Positions 25,050-37,523 are shown, numbered from the stretch's first letter. The stretch: 64,000 nt of DNA from Urechis unicinctus (GCA_034190875.2 CM067345.1:20990951-21054950), one strand, 5' to 3'. Translations and numbers: made by a program. The notes: generated from the sequence alone by a model not told the origin.

Positions 25050-27525
25050 CAAACAGTTGTCCGCACAATGACACCCCTTGTGGAGTCGATACCACGTCAC
25101 TACCTGTCTGCCCGGATCATCCCTTCACGGCAGGTAAGATAATAGCTCACCTGTACACGCTACACCTTTATGACCGATACCTGCTGCACCAAATCACAGG
25201 ATGAATTTACTTGCAGTTCCTGGGCTCGTCACTCCCGACCACCTCTTTGATGCCTGAAGTAGTAATACGCACACTCATTACAGCGGTCCATATAATTTTG
25301 TATACCAGCATTGAGAGTATATCCTCAGAATACCAGTTCACAGACAATGCTGCAACACATAATGCTAATTCACTCACTGGTGGTAAACATAATGCTAATT
25401 CACGCATTGTCGGTAAAGATAATGCAATTTTACTCAATTCTGGCACACATAATGCAAATTCACACATTTCTTGCACGCATAATGCTAATTCGCTAATTTC
25501 TTGCACACATAATGCTAATTAATTCATTGAAGGTACACATAATACTAATTCACACATTTCTTGCACACATAATGCTAATTCCCTCATTGAAGGTACACAT
25601 ACTGCTAATTCACACATTTCTTGCACACATAATGCTTATTCACTCATTGACTGTTCACATAATGCTAATTCACTGATTTCTGGCTCACATAATGCTCCTA
25701 CGCATCTTGCGAATTCACTCAGGGTCCTTGCCTCCCTTCCTTGTTCCAGAACTTACCCCAAACAAACAGATTAACTGGAGGGTTTACACTCAGCATCCAC
25801 TTAGCTTAATATACTTGTTTGAATCAAAGATTTAACATCAAGCTAAGTTTCGCGGTGTGTGTCATTTCATTGTTTTAATACCTCCAGCCAATATGTATTC
25901 TTATAAACAGTCCTAGTAATGTTTTAAGAGAACTTAAGCACTTCAGTGCGTTATAGATTCAGCTCGTAAATCGAGGAAATGTTTACCAGCTTCTTATGGC
26001 TCGGGGTTGGCTTACATCAAGTCAAAAGCTAATTGTAGCAGGCACGTTTTAACCAGTACTTGTATTGACGTTATTTCAGGGAAATACTCGCCATACGTAG
26101 AACCAACGTCACGCACGGAAGTGTCCTCCACCTACCAGCAGGTACAGACAGGCGGTAGGTGGCGTCCCGCTCACTGCCGCGCGCGCAGCAGCGTCGCTAT
26201 TCTTGTTCCGTATCGGAATCGCGCGGAGAATCTGGAACTCTTCCTCCCAAATCTCCACACATTCCTTCAGCAGCAGCAGCTGGAATATGGAATATACCTT
26301 ATAGAACAGGTAACTGAAAGGCTAAAGCCAATGAAATAGCTTAATGCCATCACGTAGTCACACATCCATTTTAAGCAAAACGGTCGTCTTTTCTTCTCGA
26401 TGGTGATCTTGTCGCAGGAATGACGCTAATTTGATTGGCTTCTCCGTTGACCGTTGTTTAATCTGTGTGATCAAGGCTGATTCCAAGAACTTTAACCGCG
26501 GAAGTCTTTTGAACGCGGGCTTTCTTCACAGCCTGGAGGACATGGCGTATGATTGTATCGTTTTACATGATGTAGATAAATACCCGGAAGATACGAGAAA
26601 CTCATACGCATGCGCAGACGGAGAAGCGAGACACCTTATTGCACAGATTCATTATCCCAACCAAAGAATGAGGAAGTAAGAACACTAGTCTATCATGGTT
26701 TACGGAATTTTCAATTGATATTGAAACTACTAAACCTTTCAGTCGCCAACAGCTGATGGTCTTACAGTTGCGATGGGCGTGTAATTCTTTATACTACAAT
26801 TGTATTATATTTTGTTTGTGTGTCCAGAATTCCATATGACACCTACTTTGGTGGCGTGACGCTACTTCCGGCCAATGTTTCAGAAAGATCAATGGTTTCT
26901 CCAATCGGTTTTTTGGTTGGGGGAGTGAAGATGACGATCTGTATCACAGGTATGTACATTATTGTCAAAAAGCAATCAACCTAATTGATTACGAAGTCGC
27001 CAAATAATGTTTGTCTTTGGGATAGGTTAAAGCATCATGGCGTCCATACAACAAGGAGCGAGTCGGAAATCGGTCGTTATGTGGAAATTCATAACCGACT
27101 GGGGTTTGTCAATCCACGAAGGTTAGTTTTTTAAACACAAAATCAATGTCACACAATACTGATGTAAGGAAATTAGGTTCACGAAGTTGTCTAGGCGTTT
27201 CTTATCTGAAACATTCGATGAATTTAAATTGAATTTGTCGCATATATCACGTCAGTTGTTTTTACCGGTGGATTATTAGCGAATTATTCGAATGTTCAAA
27301 GCATGGCTGTGATGCGCATATTTGATATCAGACTGTAGTCAAATCACGATGTTAATCTCCCCAATAACCGTGGTGTGTGCTAGGCATGCCATGGTAGCAG
27401 AGGGGAAAGGGTTGTATTCGGAGGACGGACTAGTCAGCATGAACTACAGCCTCGCTAGTCTGAGCAGGACTCGGCTCTACACCAACATCACTATCACAAT
27501 CAACCAGCCCGACCCTTTCAGTTGA
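25050..27525 (+). CDS. Beta-1,4-galactosyltransferase family protein (six exons, 5' exon missing)
   Basis: The family transfers galactose from UDP-Gal to GlcNAc in the Golgi lumen. Exons: 25050-25133, 26080-26309, 26476-26675, 26828-26949, 27026-27121 and 27384-27525 (stop). Splice phases agree. Landmarks: SLPVCPDHPFTAG in the stem; GGRWRPAHCRARSSVAILVP and YRNRAENLELFLP (donor-binding FRNR-type motif); NFNRGSLLNAGFL; the metal-binding LHDVDKYPED; IPYDTYFGGVTLLPA; FRKINGF and GWGSEDDDLYHR; GRYVEIHNR, with the metal-ligand His; and SEDGLVSMNYSL near the C-terminus. The Tyr in TYFGG sits where Tyr289 of human B4GALT1 sets UDP-Gal preference; invertebrate GalNAc transferases usually have Ile or Leu there. 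Exon 4 is 122 bases but phase requires 123: one base is missing between LLPAN and FRKING (about 26877-26880). The N-terminal membrane anchor was not found. Confidence 0.9.
25353..25710. repeat. 30-bp minisatellite in the first galactosyltransferase intron, about 12 copies
   Basis: The unit is near CACATAATGCTAATTCACAC followed by ATTTCTTGCA. A second type ends ATTGAAGGTA. In the middle of the array the two types alternate, which suggests a 60-bp higher-order unit. Open frames across it are artefacts. Confidence 0.9.
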
Positions 27526-27763
27526 ATCCGGCCATCAGAACAATATGCCTCTCGCAATGTCTTTCACAGCAAACCTTCTGTGGGATATGTCAAGAAATAT
27601 TGACTGATAACTTGCGACAGGCACTTCCGTTTAGAGAACGGAAATAGTAATATGTACATAAACGGTATATGATTAACGTTTGATTGTAAACAAAGGATTC
27701 TCTTACTTGGGGAAGCGTCCTGCGTTATGTAAGCGATGGAGCGTGTTAATCGGGACAGCAAGA

Positions 27764-27769
27764 AATAAA
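27764..27769 (+). promoter_or_regulatory. Candidate poly(A) signal of the galactosyltransferase gene
   Basis: AATAAA lies 239 bases past the stop codon on the gene strand. Its use is inferred from position only. Confidence 0.45.
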
Positions 27770-29892
27770 ACCACCCATCAGCCACGCTAGACTCGATGCC
27801 AAGCGTTAATTCAGTGGGTAGAGTGAGTTATATATCAATGTGTAAAATAACATTTGGCTACATTCAGCTTGGAGGAAATAGGTGTGTGTGTGGTAGGGGG
27901 GGGGGGGGGGGGGGTGGGGGGGGGTGAGGGCGGGGCTTGGGGTAGGTGTGTGGGGGTTGCAATGGAACGAGAACGTGTTATGCTATTAACCAATTGATAT
28001 ACATTTCTGTCCGCTCTATGTTGCTGTTCTTGCTTTGAGATTTTTTTCATCAGAAGGTTTAATTTATCAGCCAAGTACGTTATGATTGGCCGCTGGGACA
28101 GCTACATGTTCTTTTTCACGGAGTGTCGAAACCATATGGGTAGGGGGGGGGGGGGAACTTGCTGAGGATTCACGAATAAATGCTTATTTAATATCATGGT
28201 CTCTGATTTGATTTATACTATGTAAACACTAACAACTTTAGGTACTCTCATCTCCGTGCTGGCGTTAGAAGCTTTGTTGCCCTTTGCCGTGCTTCTAACC
28301 GGTATCGAATTACAGGTGGAGTACTTATTAACCCCGACATGTCCGTACCTTTTATATCTGAATAAATGATTTGAAGAAGGCGACATTTAAAGGCTACAAA
28401 TTGTGTTAGGTACCTCTTGTATTATCTCGTCCAAAGATAGGACTTGATTTATAGCGACCCGTCAGCTGTGTCCTGGTAGCGGGATGTATATAGCTTCAAA
28501 ACGAGGTTATTGTGTCTTGGCGTGCTGCTTGTTGAATGCTTGACTTTCGAAAAGCCCTTCTTCTCGAAGTGACATGAGCTAAGTATGATACATAGATGGC
28601 CTCCAGTTTTTTCGTGCAAACTAATTCTGCTCCAAATCTGATGCATTCAACATTCTAGATTTGACAAGAGGCCATTGGTCATCGAAGTTCTGCTGCTTCT
28701 GACATGTCATAGCTTACCATTGAGTTTTTCAATAATAACTCATGCGAGGGGTCCATATATAATTTGGGAATGAGTAATTCTGGGCAGCGAGTTTCATTCA
28801 AGAAAAGGGGCGTTATCGGGAGAATTCGGCAAAGCAAGAAAAGCGAATGTAGCGTAAATAACTTGCCTATCCCATGTTGCTAGGAAGAGAAAATATAATT
28901 AATTTTGTGACACTACGCAAGTTATGGGCGTCAATTTATGTATTTTTATTTTCTAAGTTGTTAAGACATGTTAAGCATAAAAATACTCGCTAGGATCGCC
29001 ATCATCCGTTACGTCTTACGGCAGACGATCTAGCGTCACCGTCAAACCTAACATCACGAGCGCGTGTACACATGGTGCAATGAGTGGCGGAAACAACTGA
29101 TAAACGAATATAACAGAAGACAAATGCATGGTATGCTTACAGCAAGAAACAAAGGCAGCTCCAAGTCTATGTACTATTGCTATTGATATCAACAAAGTAC
29201 AGGTTACTCGAAATATGGAACGGACTACTCGAACATTGATGTAATATGAGTGTATCTACGTATTGACACCAAAGGGAGGCATATTCAGTGCAATAAACTC
29301 TGTATACACGTGAAACAGAAGGGAAAAAACACCAGATCATAACTCACGATAGGTTAACAGTTAAGCATACAAAAGTTGGTACATAATTCATAAGCTTAAT
29401 GCTGCTATTCAGATACTCATAGTGTACATTACAGAAATATATCTACGCAATATTCATAATAAAACTTCTCGTGTGTAAGGTAAGGCTTATTTAGTGCAAT
29501 AGGCACTAACCAGGTTTCCATTAATATAGCGATCCAAACATCTGCGATTTCCTTCACTTCTCTAAATTTATCAACTATATTGTAAAATGCCCCTGTATTT
29601 TTATATGTACACATAAATACAGAACAAATATCGTGAAACAGCGACCTAAATATACACAACCACTGCAAACGAGGACGACTAAAGCAGCATTAATTATTGC
29701 GCTATCTCGTCGGGGACGCAGTTATAGTTCGAGGACCAATCACCGAGGCATATGCTGGAAAATATTGTGGCACTTGGCCAACCATACATAATATACGATA
29801 GTACCTTAATCATAGCGGTAGTCACGCGGGGTGCATTTCTCCGACTCGTGGCAAGCATGCATTATTTCTGTAGAGTGATGCAGCGCAAATGG
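27770..29892. other. Intergenic region between two convergent genes, with G homopolymers
   Basis: No exon is seen. Runs of about 19 G (27896-27914), 9 G (27916-27924) and 13 G (28143-28155) occur. Runs of this length often cause assembly errors. Confidence 0.5.
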
Positions 29893-32800
29893 TTAATATC
29901 TCCTTCTTCTGGACCGACAAGAGTTTGCTCGGTTCAGCGCCTTCGCTTTCCGGTTCAGTTTGGCGCTGAAGGTTTTGGCGTAACTGTCGCTTGTCATTTC
30001 TAACCTCACCTCTCGATCACCATGTTCAGCAAGCTTACCGATCACGATATATTCCGTGTTGATTCTGAGCTGGGGGCAGCGGCAGATGTTTGTGACCCAG
30101 ACGTATTCTTGATCAAACAGGTCGATGTTCGAGTTATAATTGTCCAACACATCAAAGAGGTAACGCGTTTCATTGTCAACGTTTTTGTAGTCGACCACCC
30201 GGATTTTGGAAACTACAAAACAGTTAATTCATCAAGATTTGTATGTAATCAAGATTTGTATGTACTTTACCACAATGCTGTCACCTCATGATCTGCCGTT
30301 GGAAAACTTTCTGTTCGCAGATTATACATTGGGATAGATATACATATAAATAAGTGTCTGGTACTATAGAGAAACCCCGATAGGATATAGGTCATTGTTA
30401 TTACAGGATATTTAGCTTTAACATTATATCTAAATGTTATTTTGATATAGGTGTATTAATGTTCTGCCGAAAACACGAGCCATTCATCAATAGCAAAATC
30501 CACTTACCAAAGTCACTGTTGCAGAAGTGCCTTGCAAGCTGTCGGGGTGGCTGGCACGCTCCGCACCAGACAGGCCGTGTATACCCGAACGGGTTGTCCC
30601 CGGGCTGTCGGCGCGTGGTCCGGTCTGGGGTACGCGGGGTGGTGCTGACAGGCGGAGTTTCGTCCGACTGGTGTTGTTGAGTATCAGTTCGCTGCCTTGA
30701 TACCGTGTTGCCGTAAGTACGCTTGGTCGACACTCTCACCTGCACTACGGCTGGATTCTGGTTGCCCGTCGGGAAGTGATGCACTGTGTTCTCAGTTTCC
30801 GTCACGTGGTTTGTTTGTGAGTGAGACTGTTGGACGTAGCTAGTATCTGACTGGCTCCGCCCACCCTGGATACTTTCCAAGTACTCCTCGTACCATTTCT
30901 TAATAAGATCGGGGGGAAGCGTAGTATTGCGCTGAGGGCGTGGTGTGGTGGTGCTGGGTTGTGATGTGGTTGTGGTTGTTGTGGTTGAGGCGGTGGTCGT
31001 GTGGTTGTGGGGAGTGGTGTGGTTGGTGGTTTTGTGAGGTGTTCTATTGATGAGAGCTGTTCCTCTGGCAGGTAGAACTCAAAGTATACACCTCGATTTT
31101 CTTGCCTGAACATCAGCTAAAAACATTGAACAACATACTTATATGGGCATTTATATTAAATGATACCTACCTGTACCTAATGCAATGTACATAGGCACAC
31201 GTCTAAATTGTCTAGGAACATTCTCAGTCAAATAACTCTGGTGTTATATAAATAGCCATAAATAAAAATTGTGACTCTAATAAAAACATTCCAAAAAATT
31301 AAACATTTTACGATAGGACTGTACTTAAATTTTGACTTGAAATATTATGAATGATTTCTTTCGTATCGAGAATATACGTTCGTTTATGAGAGTCAAAACA
31401 TTTACAAGGAGCAATAACATGCAGTTGATAATAAACTATCCAACATTATTTCAAACGAGATGCTATAAATTAAGCTATCTATCTATGATTTGGATGCTAT
31501 ACAATGATTTGGATATCTTCTGTCGTTGGTCCGTCGATGATGAAGGTTTCCTTGTGGTCATCGCGTGTGTAGTGTAGCGTGGTACCGGCTACGCTGTACT
31601 CCCCAGGCCAGTCGATAGTCCAGTCTCCGTTCACAACGTACGTCAGATTGGTGTATGCTAAAGCTGACAGTCACATTAAGAGATGGGTAAAACCATGGTT
31701 CTCATATGTATTGTAGCTATAAATACTAGTTTAGAATAGTTGCTTTCTCCCTCTGTACGGATGCAGCTGGCTTTCAGGCGGTTACCTACCCAGGTAGTTG
31801 GCACTGTCCTCACTTATGTTAACGTGGGTGGCGCCACTGGGAAGCTTTAGGATTTTCTTATAGCCAAAACGGCCTGAAAAGTAAGCACCACCTCCAGTTA
31901 CCAACACGTTATGATTGCTCGATTTGGTGGGGGGGGGGGTATAACTTAAGGTTAAATTATCAACGGATTTACTGACTTTCCAGGAACACAATATCACAAG
32001 GGTGCACAAGCACAAGAATAACACACTTAAAGAGGCCTTAGGTATTTCAAGAACACCGATATACTGAATTTAAAATTTAACGAGCACATGAAAGGCAACT
32101 ACAGTCTATTGTGGAGTTAACAGACTGATGGGGAACTAAACGTGGGGTGGCCTTCGAGTGCAGGTGCACACATAGAACACTACGAAGGTTAACATGGCTT
32201 ACTTCAGGAATGCTGACTTACACTGGGTTACATGAGACTTACGGGCTATCTACGGGCCAACTACGGGCCAAGTACGGGCCCAGTACGGGCCCAGTACGGG
32301 CCAAGTAAGGGCCAAAACCCGGCATGTCGTGCTGCTCCGTGCGGTGCCCCTAGGATTTGTTGAGAATTTTTGGCCCCGTAGAGCCTGTGGCCAAAAGTTG
32401 AACCTGCTTTACTTTCAGACACGGGCCTCTTTCGGGTTTAAGCCCGTAGAGACCCGTAGGAAGTCGTGCGGGGCCGTTGCATCACCATTATCGTGTGATC
32501 ATACGGAACTATAAGTGACTTTTTAGTTAGAGGTCTGGACTTAAATTGATATATAGAACTTTGGTCAGTACTTTTTGATCAAATAGAGTAATATATAGAG
32601 CTTGACTTTATTTGTGTGTACATTGTAATTTACCACATGTTACGTATGTCTGTATACATAATCAGGTATGTTGTAGGTGTATGTAATAAACGGTGATTTA
32701 TGAGGGTATTCGTTTTTCTTTTGTTTATGAAATAAATATTATATACAAACAACCGTCTGAGGATGCTTTGATTAATAAAAACAAGCAGTACACAATGGAT

Positions 32801-35800
32801 TACTAAAGCAGGAAGAACAAGTTGCGTTGTCCCTGTGACCAAGACGCCAGGGAGCCGCTAAACTACAAGGAGACGCAGCTATATTGGGAACCACATCAGA
32901 TTATTGGTGAGCTCGAAATGACTGACCGTCTGGGGGGTGGGGGTTGGTGTATTCGTTCTGGTAGAAGACACAGCCGTCATCCTCACCCCCACACACCCCA
33001 CAGTGGTCGACCACAGCGTTGGAGCCAACGATGCCGTCACATCCGGTGCTCTGGTACACACAGGTAAGTTCACTCATGGTTATTCAATGAACAGGGTGGT
33101 ATAAACCTGCTAAAATGCTGATCACTGTTACTTGTCCCGCTTGTAATGGGCGAGTTTGCCACATAAGGCCTGGATACGTCATGGTCCCTTTCGATTTCAT
33201 CATGGACCAATGGTCTGGGACTTCCCAGACAACGCCCGCGGACACTCGGTCTAGTTGGTACTTACCAGACAACACCCACAGTCTAGTTGGTACTCAATCG
33301 ACAACGCCCGCAAAGCACGGTCTAGTTGGTACATACCAGACAACGCCCACGGGCACACGGACTAGTTGGTACATACCAGACAACGCCCGCGGACACACGG
33401 ACTAGTTGGTACTTACCAGACAACGCCCACGGACACACGGACTAGTTGGTACTCAATCGACAACGCCCGCAGGCACGGACTAGTTGGTACTCAATCGACA
33501 ACGCCCACGGACACACGGACTAGTTGGTACTTACCAGACAACGCCCACGGACACACGGACTAGTTGGTACTTACCAGACAACGCCCACGGACACACATGT
33601 TGGCGCTGCCTTCCTCACATACGGTACCGTCCCTCACATGGCCGAAGTCGTAGTAGGATTTGGTCCCTTCAGCAAGACACGTTAGCGTGCAGATATGTGG
33701 ACCTGTCCACAGATCAGAAATACAGCGATGTCAATGTATTTGTTTATGCGGTATATCATTAATTTCCGTAGGCCCTTGGTTATGAATACGGAAGATAAAT
33801 CATGCCTTCAAAGTATGGTAACCATGTGAATCGGCGTCCGTAGATAATCTCGTTGTCGTGGGCGGAGCATTGTTGGCTGTGAGCTTGCTGTCCGTCGGCA
33901 CCACATGGCTGTACGCAAACACCCAAATTTAGAGCTGATCAGCCAGCAACGTCGAACGCGACGTCACAGAAAAATTACTACCGGCACTACGGGTACTTCC
34001 GCAGCGACCTCTAATTTGAGCACGTTTTGGTATAACTTCCACTTTAACTACTACTTCGTGAAGCCGAAGACAACTAAGTTACCCGATCGTTACAGGCCAT
34101 GAAAACAGCGTCCGATCCAGCACACTCCCTGTGGTCATCCAAACGCACAGTGCGGCCATTTTCATCCTGCCCCACGCATGCGCGTTCGCGTGAGCGTACT
34201 CCAGGGCCACATCGATACGAGCAAGCTGACCAACGTCCCCAGCCAGTCCAGAGTGGCTCTCTCCGAGGAGGCGAAGGCGGTTTCGCCGTGGTAAGCAGCG
34301 CCTTGCCGCCATGTTCCTGAAACAAACACGAATAGACCCATATGATAACGAGGTGTTGAGAAATATGTCAAAAAGAGTGCGCTCCTAAACAGATGTCAAC
34401 CCCACACCAACGTATTTACCAGAAGCATTCCAACTTGTCACTCACCCTATAATTCTCACCTCTTTATCTCATGTACATGTCATAAAGGCAGTTTATTAGT
34501 TGGCGAATGTTATATATGTCAAGACTATCAAACACATCTAATGGGTGTTCTCTTTGACACAAGCATCAAAAGAAAGAACTTCATAATATAAAGAAAGCTA
34601 CAAGTTTCAGTCATTTCACAGCTGTTGCCCTGACAAGATGTTAAATTTCGTCGTTAACGACTACATATGTTTCGCAGACTTTAGTCAGCTTCAGTAATTA
34701 TAGAACATAGTGGAGCAAAAATAGCGCGTCGCGTGGCTTGTGCTTACACCGTGTGGTAATTCTAAAAGGCATTTCATGGCCCCATCTATCAAACATATCT
34801 TACAACTGATAACGTTCGTTTTGCGCGTGGACAATCAGAATTGACGGCCAGAAAAGGCAGAGCTGACTCATTTCCTGGCATTAACTTCTCATCACGCAGT
34901 GTAATAACTAACTCACTGCTTCTCTGTGAAAAGCCTATACCTTTAAAAGTATGACGATAAGTGAGTAAGTAACCGAGCGCGGATATTGGTTGCGCCGCCA
35001 GACCATGGTTCGTAGCCCGTCCCGACATTCTCCTAGGCTGTCTGTTTCCTCAAAATAGATGCACATTTAAGATAAAGTAACAAGGAGTTGTATGTAGAGG
35101 CAAGGCGTGATCATAGCTCTCTGTTCTCATCACCTCCGCAGCATCAAGCGCTTAGTCTGCTCTCTACAATCGTGGAGTGATTCTGTAGCTATACTGATAG
35201 ATGACTGCTTTCCACCTGCGAGCTCCACGCTGCTGAGATAACGTCTAACGAGGGATGTTTGGTGTGATTTGAGAGAGTACTCTACAACGCCTGCCTTAAT
35301 CTCAAGCTGGGGCTGGCGTAGTTTGGTATCTTTTGCCCAGCTGCCTTGTCACGGCCACATGCATCTTCGTGAGTCAGAGAGCAGCTCTTACATCCGGTTT
35401 CTGTTTAAAATTGTTTAGCCTAAACTTACCAGTCATATGATAGCTTCCTGTCAAAACGTAACACAGCGTGACTTCTCACCTTGTTGTAGCTCGCTATCGC
35501 AACAACAACCATCATACCACTGTAATTAACATGTCATTCCTGCCGATACACCATAGCGCTACCGATACACCATAGCGCTACCGATACACCATAGCGCTAC
35601 CGATACACCATATCGCTTCTGATACACCATAGCGCTTCCGATACAGCATATCGTTTTCAATACAACATGGCGCTTCCGATATATTATTGGTCCCCCGATA
35701 CACCATAGCGCTTCCGATACACAATAGCGTTTTCAATGCACCATAGCGATACCGATACACCATAGCGATACCGATACACCATAGCGATACCGATACACCA

Positions 35801-37523
35801 TAACGATACCGATGCACCATAGCGATACCGATACACCATAGCGATACCGATACACCATAACGATACCGATGCACCATAGCGATACCGATACACCATAGCG
35901 ATACCGATGCAACTTAGCGGTCGTGATACACCATAATGCGCCTAATGCCGCGCCCCTGTACATCATAAAATTCCCAGCACACATAGCATAACCGTAGTAG
36001 TAGCGAGTTTCGCGTGATTCCTTCACTTCAGTATATATGTAAGAATTCTTTGGAGCTTTGAGTCGGAGAATGACTCACTGAATACTGGTTTTGCATTCGT
36101 TGCAGGAATATAATAGAAGTTGACTTGAGAGCGAGGTACAGATTAAGCCTAACTTATGACATATGGGTAGTACATTGTAACTACAAATCGGGAAGGTGGC
36201 GCACAGAAAAACGGTCATTTTCATCAACCGGCTTAAGCTGTTTATGGCTCCATGACTTATCACTCAAGATCAATACATTGAATGATATTCGTAGGCTAGA
36301 CCCTCAACTATCTGAAGATTCTTACCTGTAATTAAGACAGATTAAAGAGGAATGGCTAGATAGACTGATAAATCATGGTAAATGCTTTGTCGCCTTATTA
36401 AGCAGATGTAGACTAGAACACCGACAGCTATATGGAATGATGTACAATGGGTTCTGAAGGTTTGCATACAGATATGAAGGATGGCATTCAGATAAGAAGG
36501 TGAACAAAAATGCAGATGCAGGAAGGCATACAGAGAGATAGAGATGTAGGCATACAGATAGATAGGCATGCATATATTTCCTTGTGGATAGCTATGTAAC
36601 AAGTTAGCTGCTCGATCCCGTCATCAATGAAATTCTGCTTGGTGGACGTAAAGCTGCCGATAAACCGACCCGGTATCTGATTAAGTCCACCTCGATTACA
36701 CGCGTGTGATCTAGCGTGGCGTAACTACCGATCCGCATCCCCGACTCAGTTCACTGGTGTCGTATGGCAAACCTGCTGCGCATAACCCTGCTACCTTTTA
36801 GTTAATGGATGGAGAGAAATGGACTTGTCGGCGGTATCGTTAACATCGACTCTCAAAGGGATGACAATCAGGCTATAGGCTTTCTGTGGTAGTATTATTT
36901 CCTATTGCTGTTTAACGTCGGTTTGTGGCATTATGATTGATCCATGCATTTCCCATCATCATAACTATTTCTTATTATCTTTCTCTCTCATTCTATTATT
37001 CTTCTAGGAGGTGGACGGCGATGATGATGATGTCAGTGTGGTGTGGGGTAGTGGGGCGTAGTGGGGCGAGGAGGGGGGGTGTAGGGTGGGTGGTGTTGGG
37101 GCGTTAATTGGAATCACATCGTGAGTTTACAAGTTGATCGTTGCATGCAATGTTGAGATGTCGCCGGTTGTCACGTCTCGGAATGCCACGCGTAAAAGGG
37201 TTACACCTAAGGTTGTTAGGACTCTGATTGTCAAATTATAGGCTGTCATGTCTATGTTTGTCACGTTTAATGGTCTAAGGGCTCAGGTTGTCACGCCTGA
37301 GGTTGTTGCGCCTGAGGTTGCCTACGTCTGTTCCAACAGACTGTCACGGCGCACATCGTCATGATGCAATCCGTCACGCCGACGATTGTCACCAGCCCAT
37401 TCGCAGCGACGGCGACCGGTTTCGACAAAACACCGCCTTTAGATGCTTCACTTCACATAAAAAGAAATATCTCACCTGCAAAATGATCACGACCACAAGA
37501 AGAAAAATCCGATAAGTGCACAT
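29893..37523 (-). CDS. ADAMTSL5-like secreted protein: TSP1, Cys-rich, spacer, NTR (nine exons)
   Basis: ADAMTS-like proteins are non-catalytic matrix proteins that bind fibrillin microfibrils; ADAMTSL5 is the member with an NTR module. Exons: 37523-37476 (signal peptide MCTYRIFLLVVVIILQ); 34316-34083 (TSP1: GWGRWSACSYRCGPGVRSR); 33908-33806 (Cys-rich start PCGADGQQAHSQQC, RFTWLPYFEG); 33702-33575 (CTLTCLAEGTKSYYDFG, VRDGTVCEEG, MCVRGRCL); 33050-32927 (STGCDGIVGSNAVVDHCG, VCGGEDDGC); 31873-31790 (spacer: RFGYKKILKLPSGATHVNI, EDSANYL); 31657-31503 (YVVNGDWTIDWPGEYSVAGT, IIDGPTTEDIQII); 31116-30508 (LMFRQENRGVYFEFYLP, a Thr/Pro-rich linker, then CGACQPPRQLARHFCNSDF opening the NTR domain); 30212-29893 (SKIRVVDYKNVDNETRYLF, ICRCPQLRINTEYIVIGKL). 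Phases agree except in exon 8, where the frame shifts by one base in the Thr/Pro-rich linker (about 31060-30920). The exon 3 donor is GC. Predicted length is about 600 residues; human ADAMTSL5 is shorter, the excess being mostly linker. Confidence 0.92.
32240..32316. repeat. 11-bp minisatellite, seven copies, in an ADAMTSL5-like intron
   Basis: The unit is TACGGGCCAAG with small changes, repeated head to tail. The downstream 150 bases hold more scattered CGGGCC and CCCGTAG words. Confidence 0.85.
33218..33594. repeat. 40-bp tandem repeat that copies an exon end with its splice donor
   Basis: On the gene strand the unit reads GTGGGCGTTGTCTGGTAAGT plus about 20 intron bases (ACCAACTAGTCCGTGTGTCC). 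The copy at the high-coordinate edge is the real exon 4 end (RGRCL, then GTAAGT). About ten copies follow into the intron. Four, including the real one, keep GGTAAGTACC; two have GGTATGTACC; three have GATTGAGTACC; the farthest is changed to GGGAAGT. See the finding on duplicated donors. Confidence 0.92.
35540..35935. repeat. 19-bp minisatellite in the large first intron of the ADAMTSL5-like gene
   Basis: The unit is CGATACCGATACACCATAG with variants CGCTACC and CGCTTCC, about 20 copies. Minus-strand frames reading RYRYGVSVSLWCIGIAM repeat every 19 codons (57 bases, three units) and are not a gene. Confidence 0.9.
35936..37475. other. First intron of the ADAMTSL5-like gene
   Basis: I see no further exon here. 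A GATGATGATG run and a G-rich patch (about 37040-37105) are the only features. Confidence 0.4.

Noticed and set aside
25353..25710. CRISPR-like array
   Set aside because: A 30-bp head-to-tail minisatellite with no variable spacers, inside an intron.
27835..28074. A proline-rich minus-strand protein
   Set aside because: The prolines come from G homopolymers on the + strand; no other evidence.
33115..33762. + strand frames reading GLVGTYQTTPTDTRTSWY repeats
   Set aside because: They are antisense translations of the 40-bp repeat derived from the ADAMTSL5-like exon end.
35578..36026. Minus-strand frames reading RYRYGVSVSLWCIG repeats
   Set aside because: They have a 19-codon period that equals three 19-bp minisatellite units; no splice or domain support.
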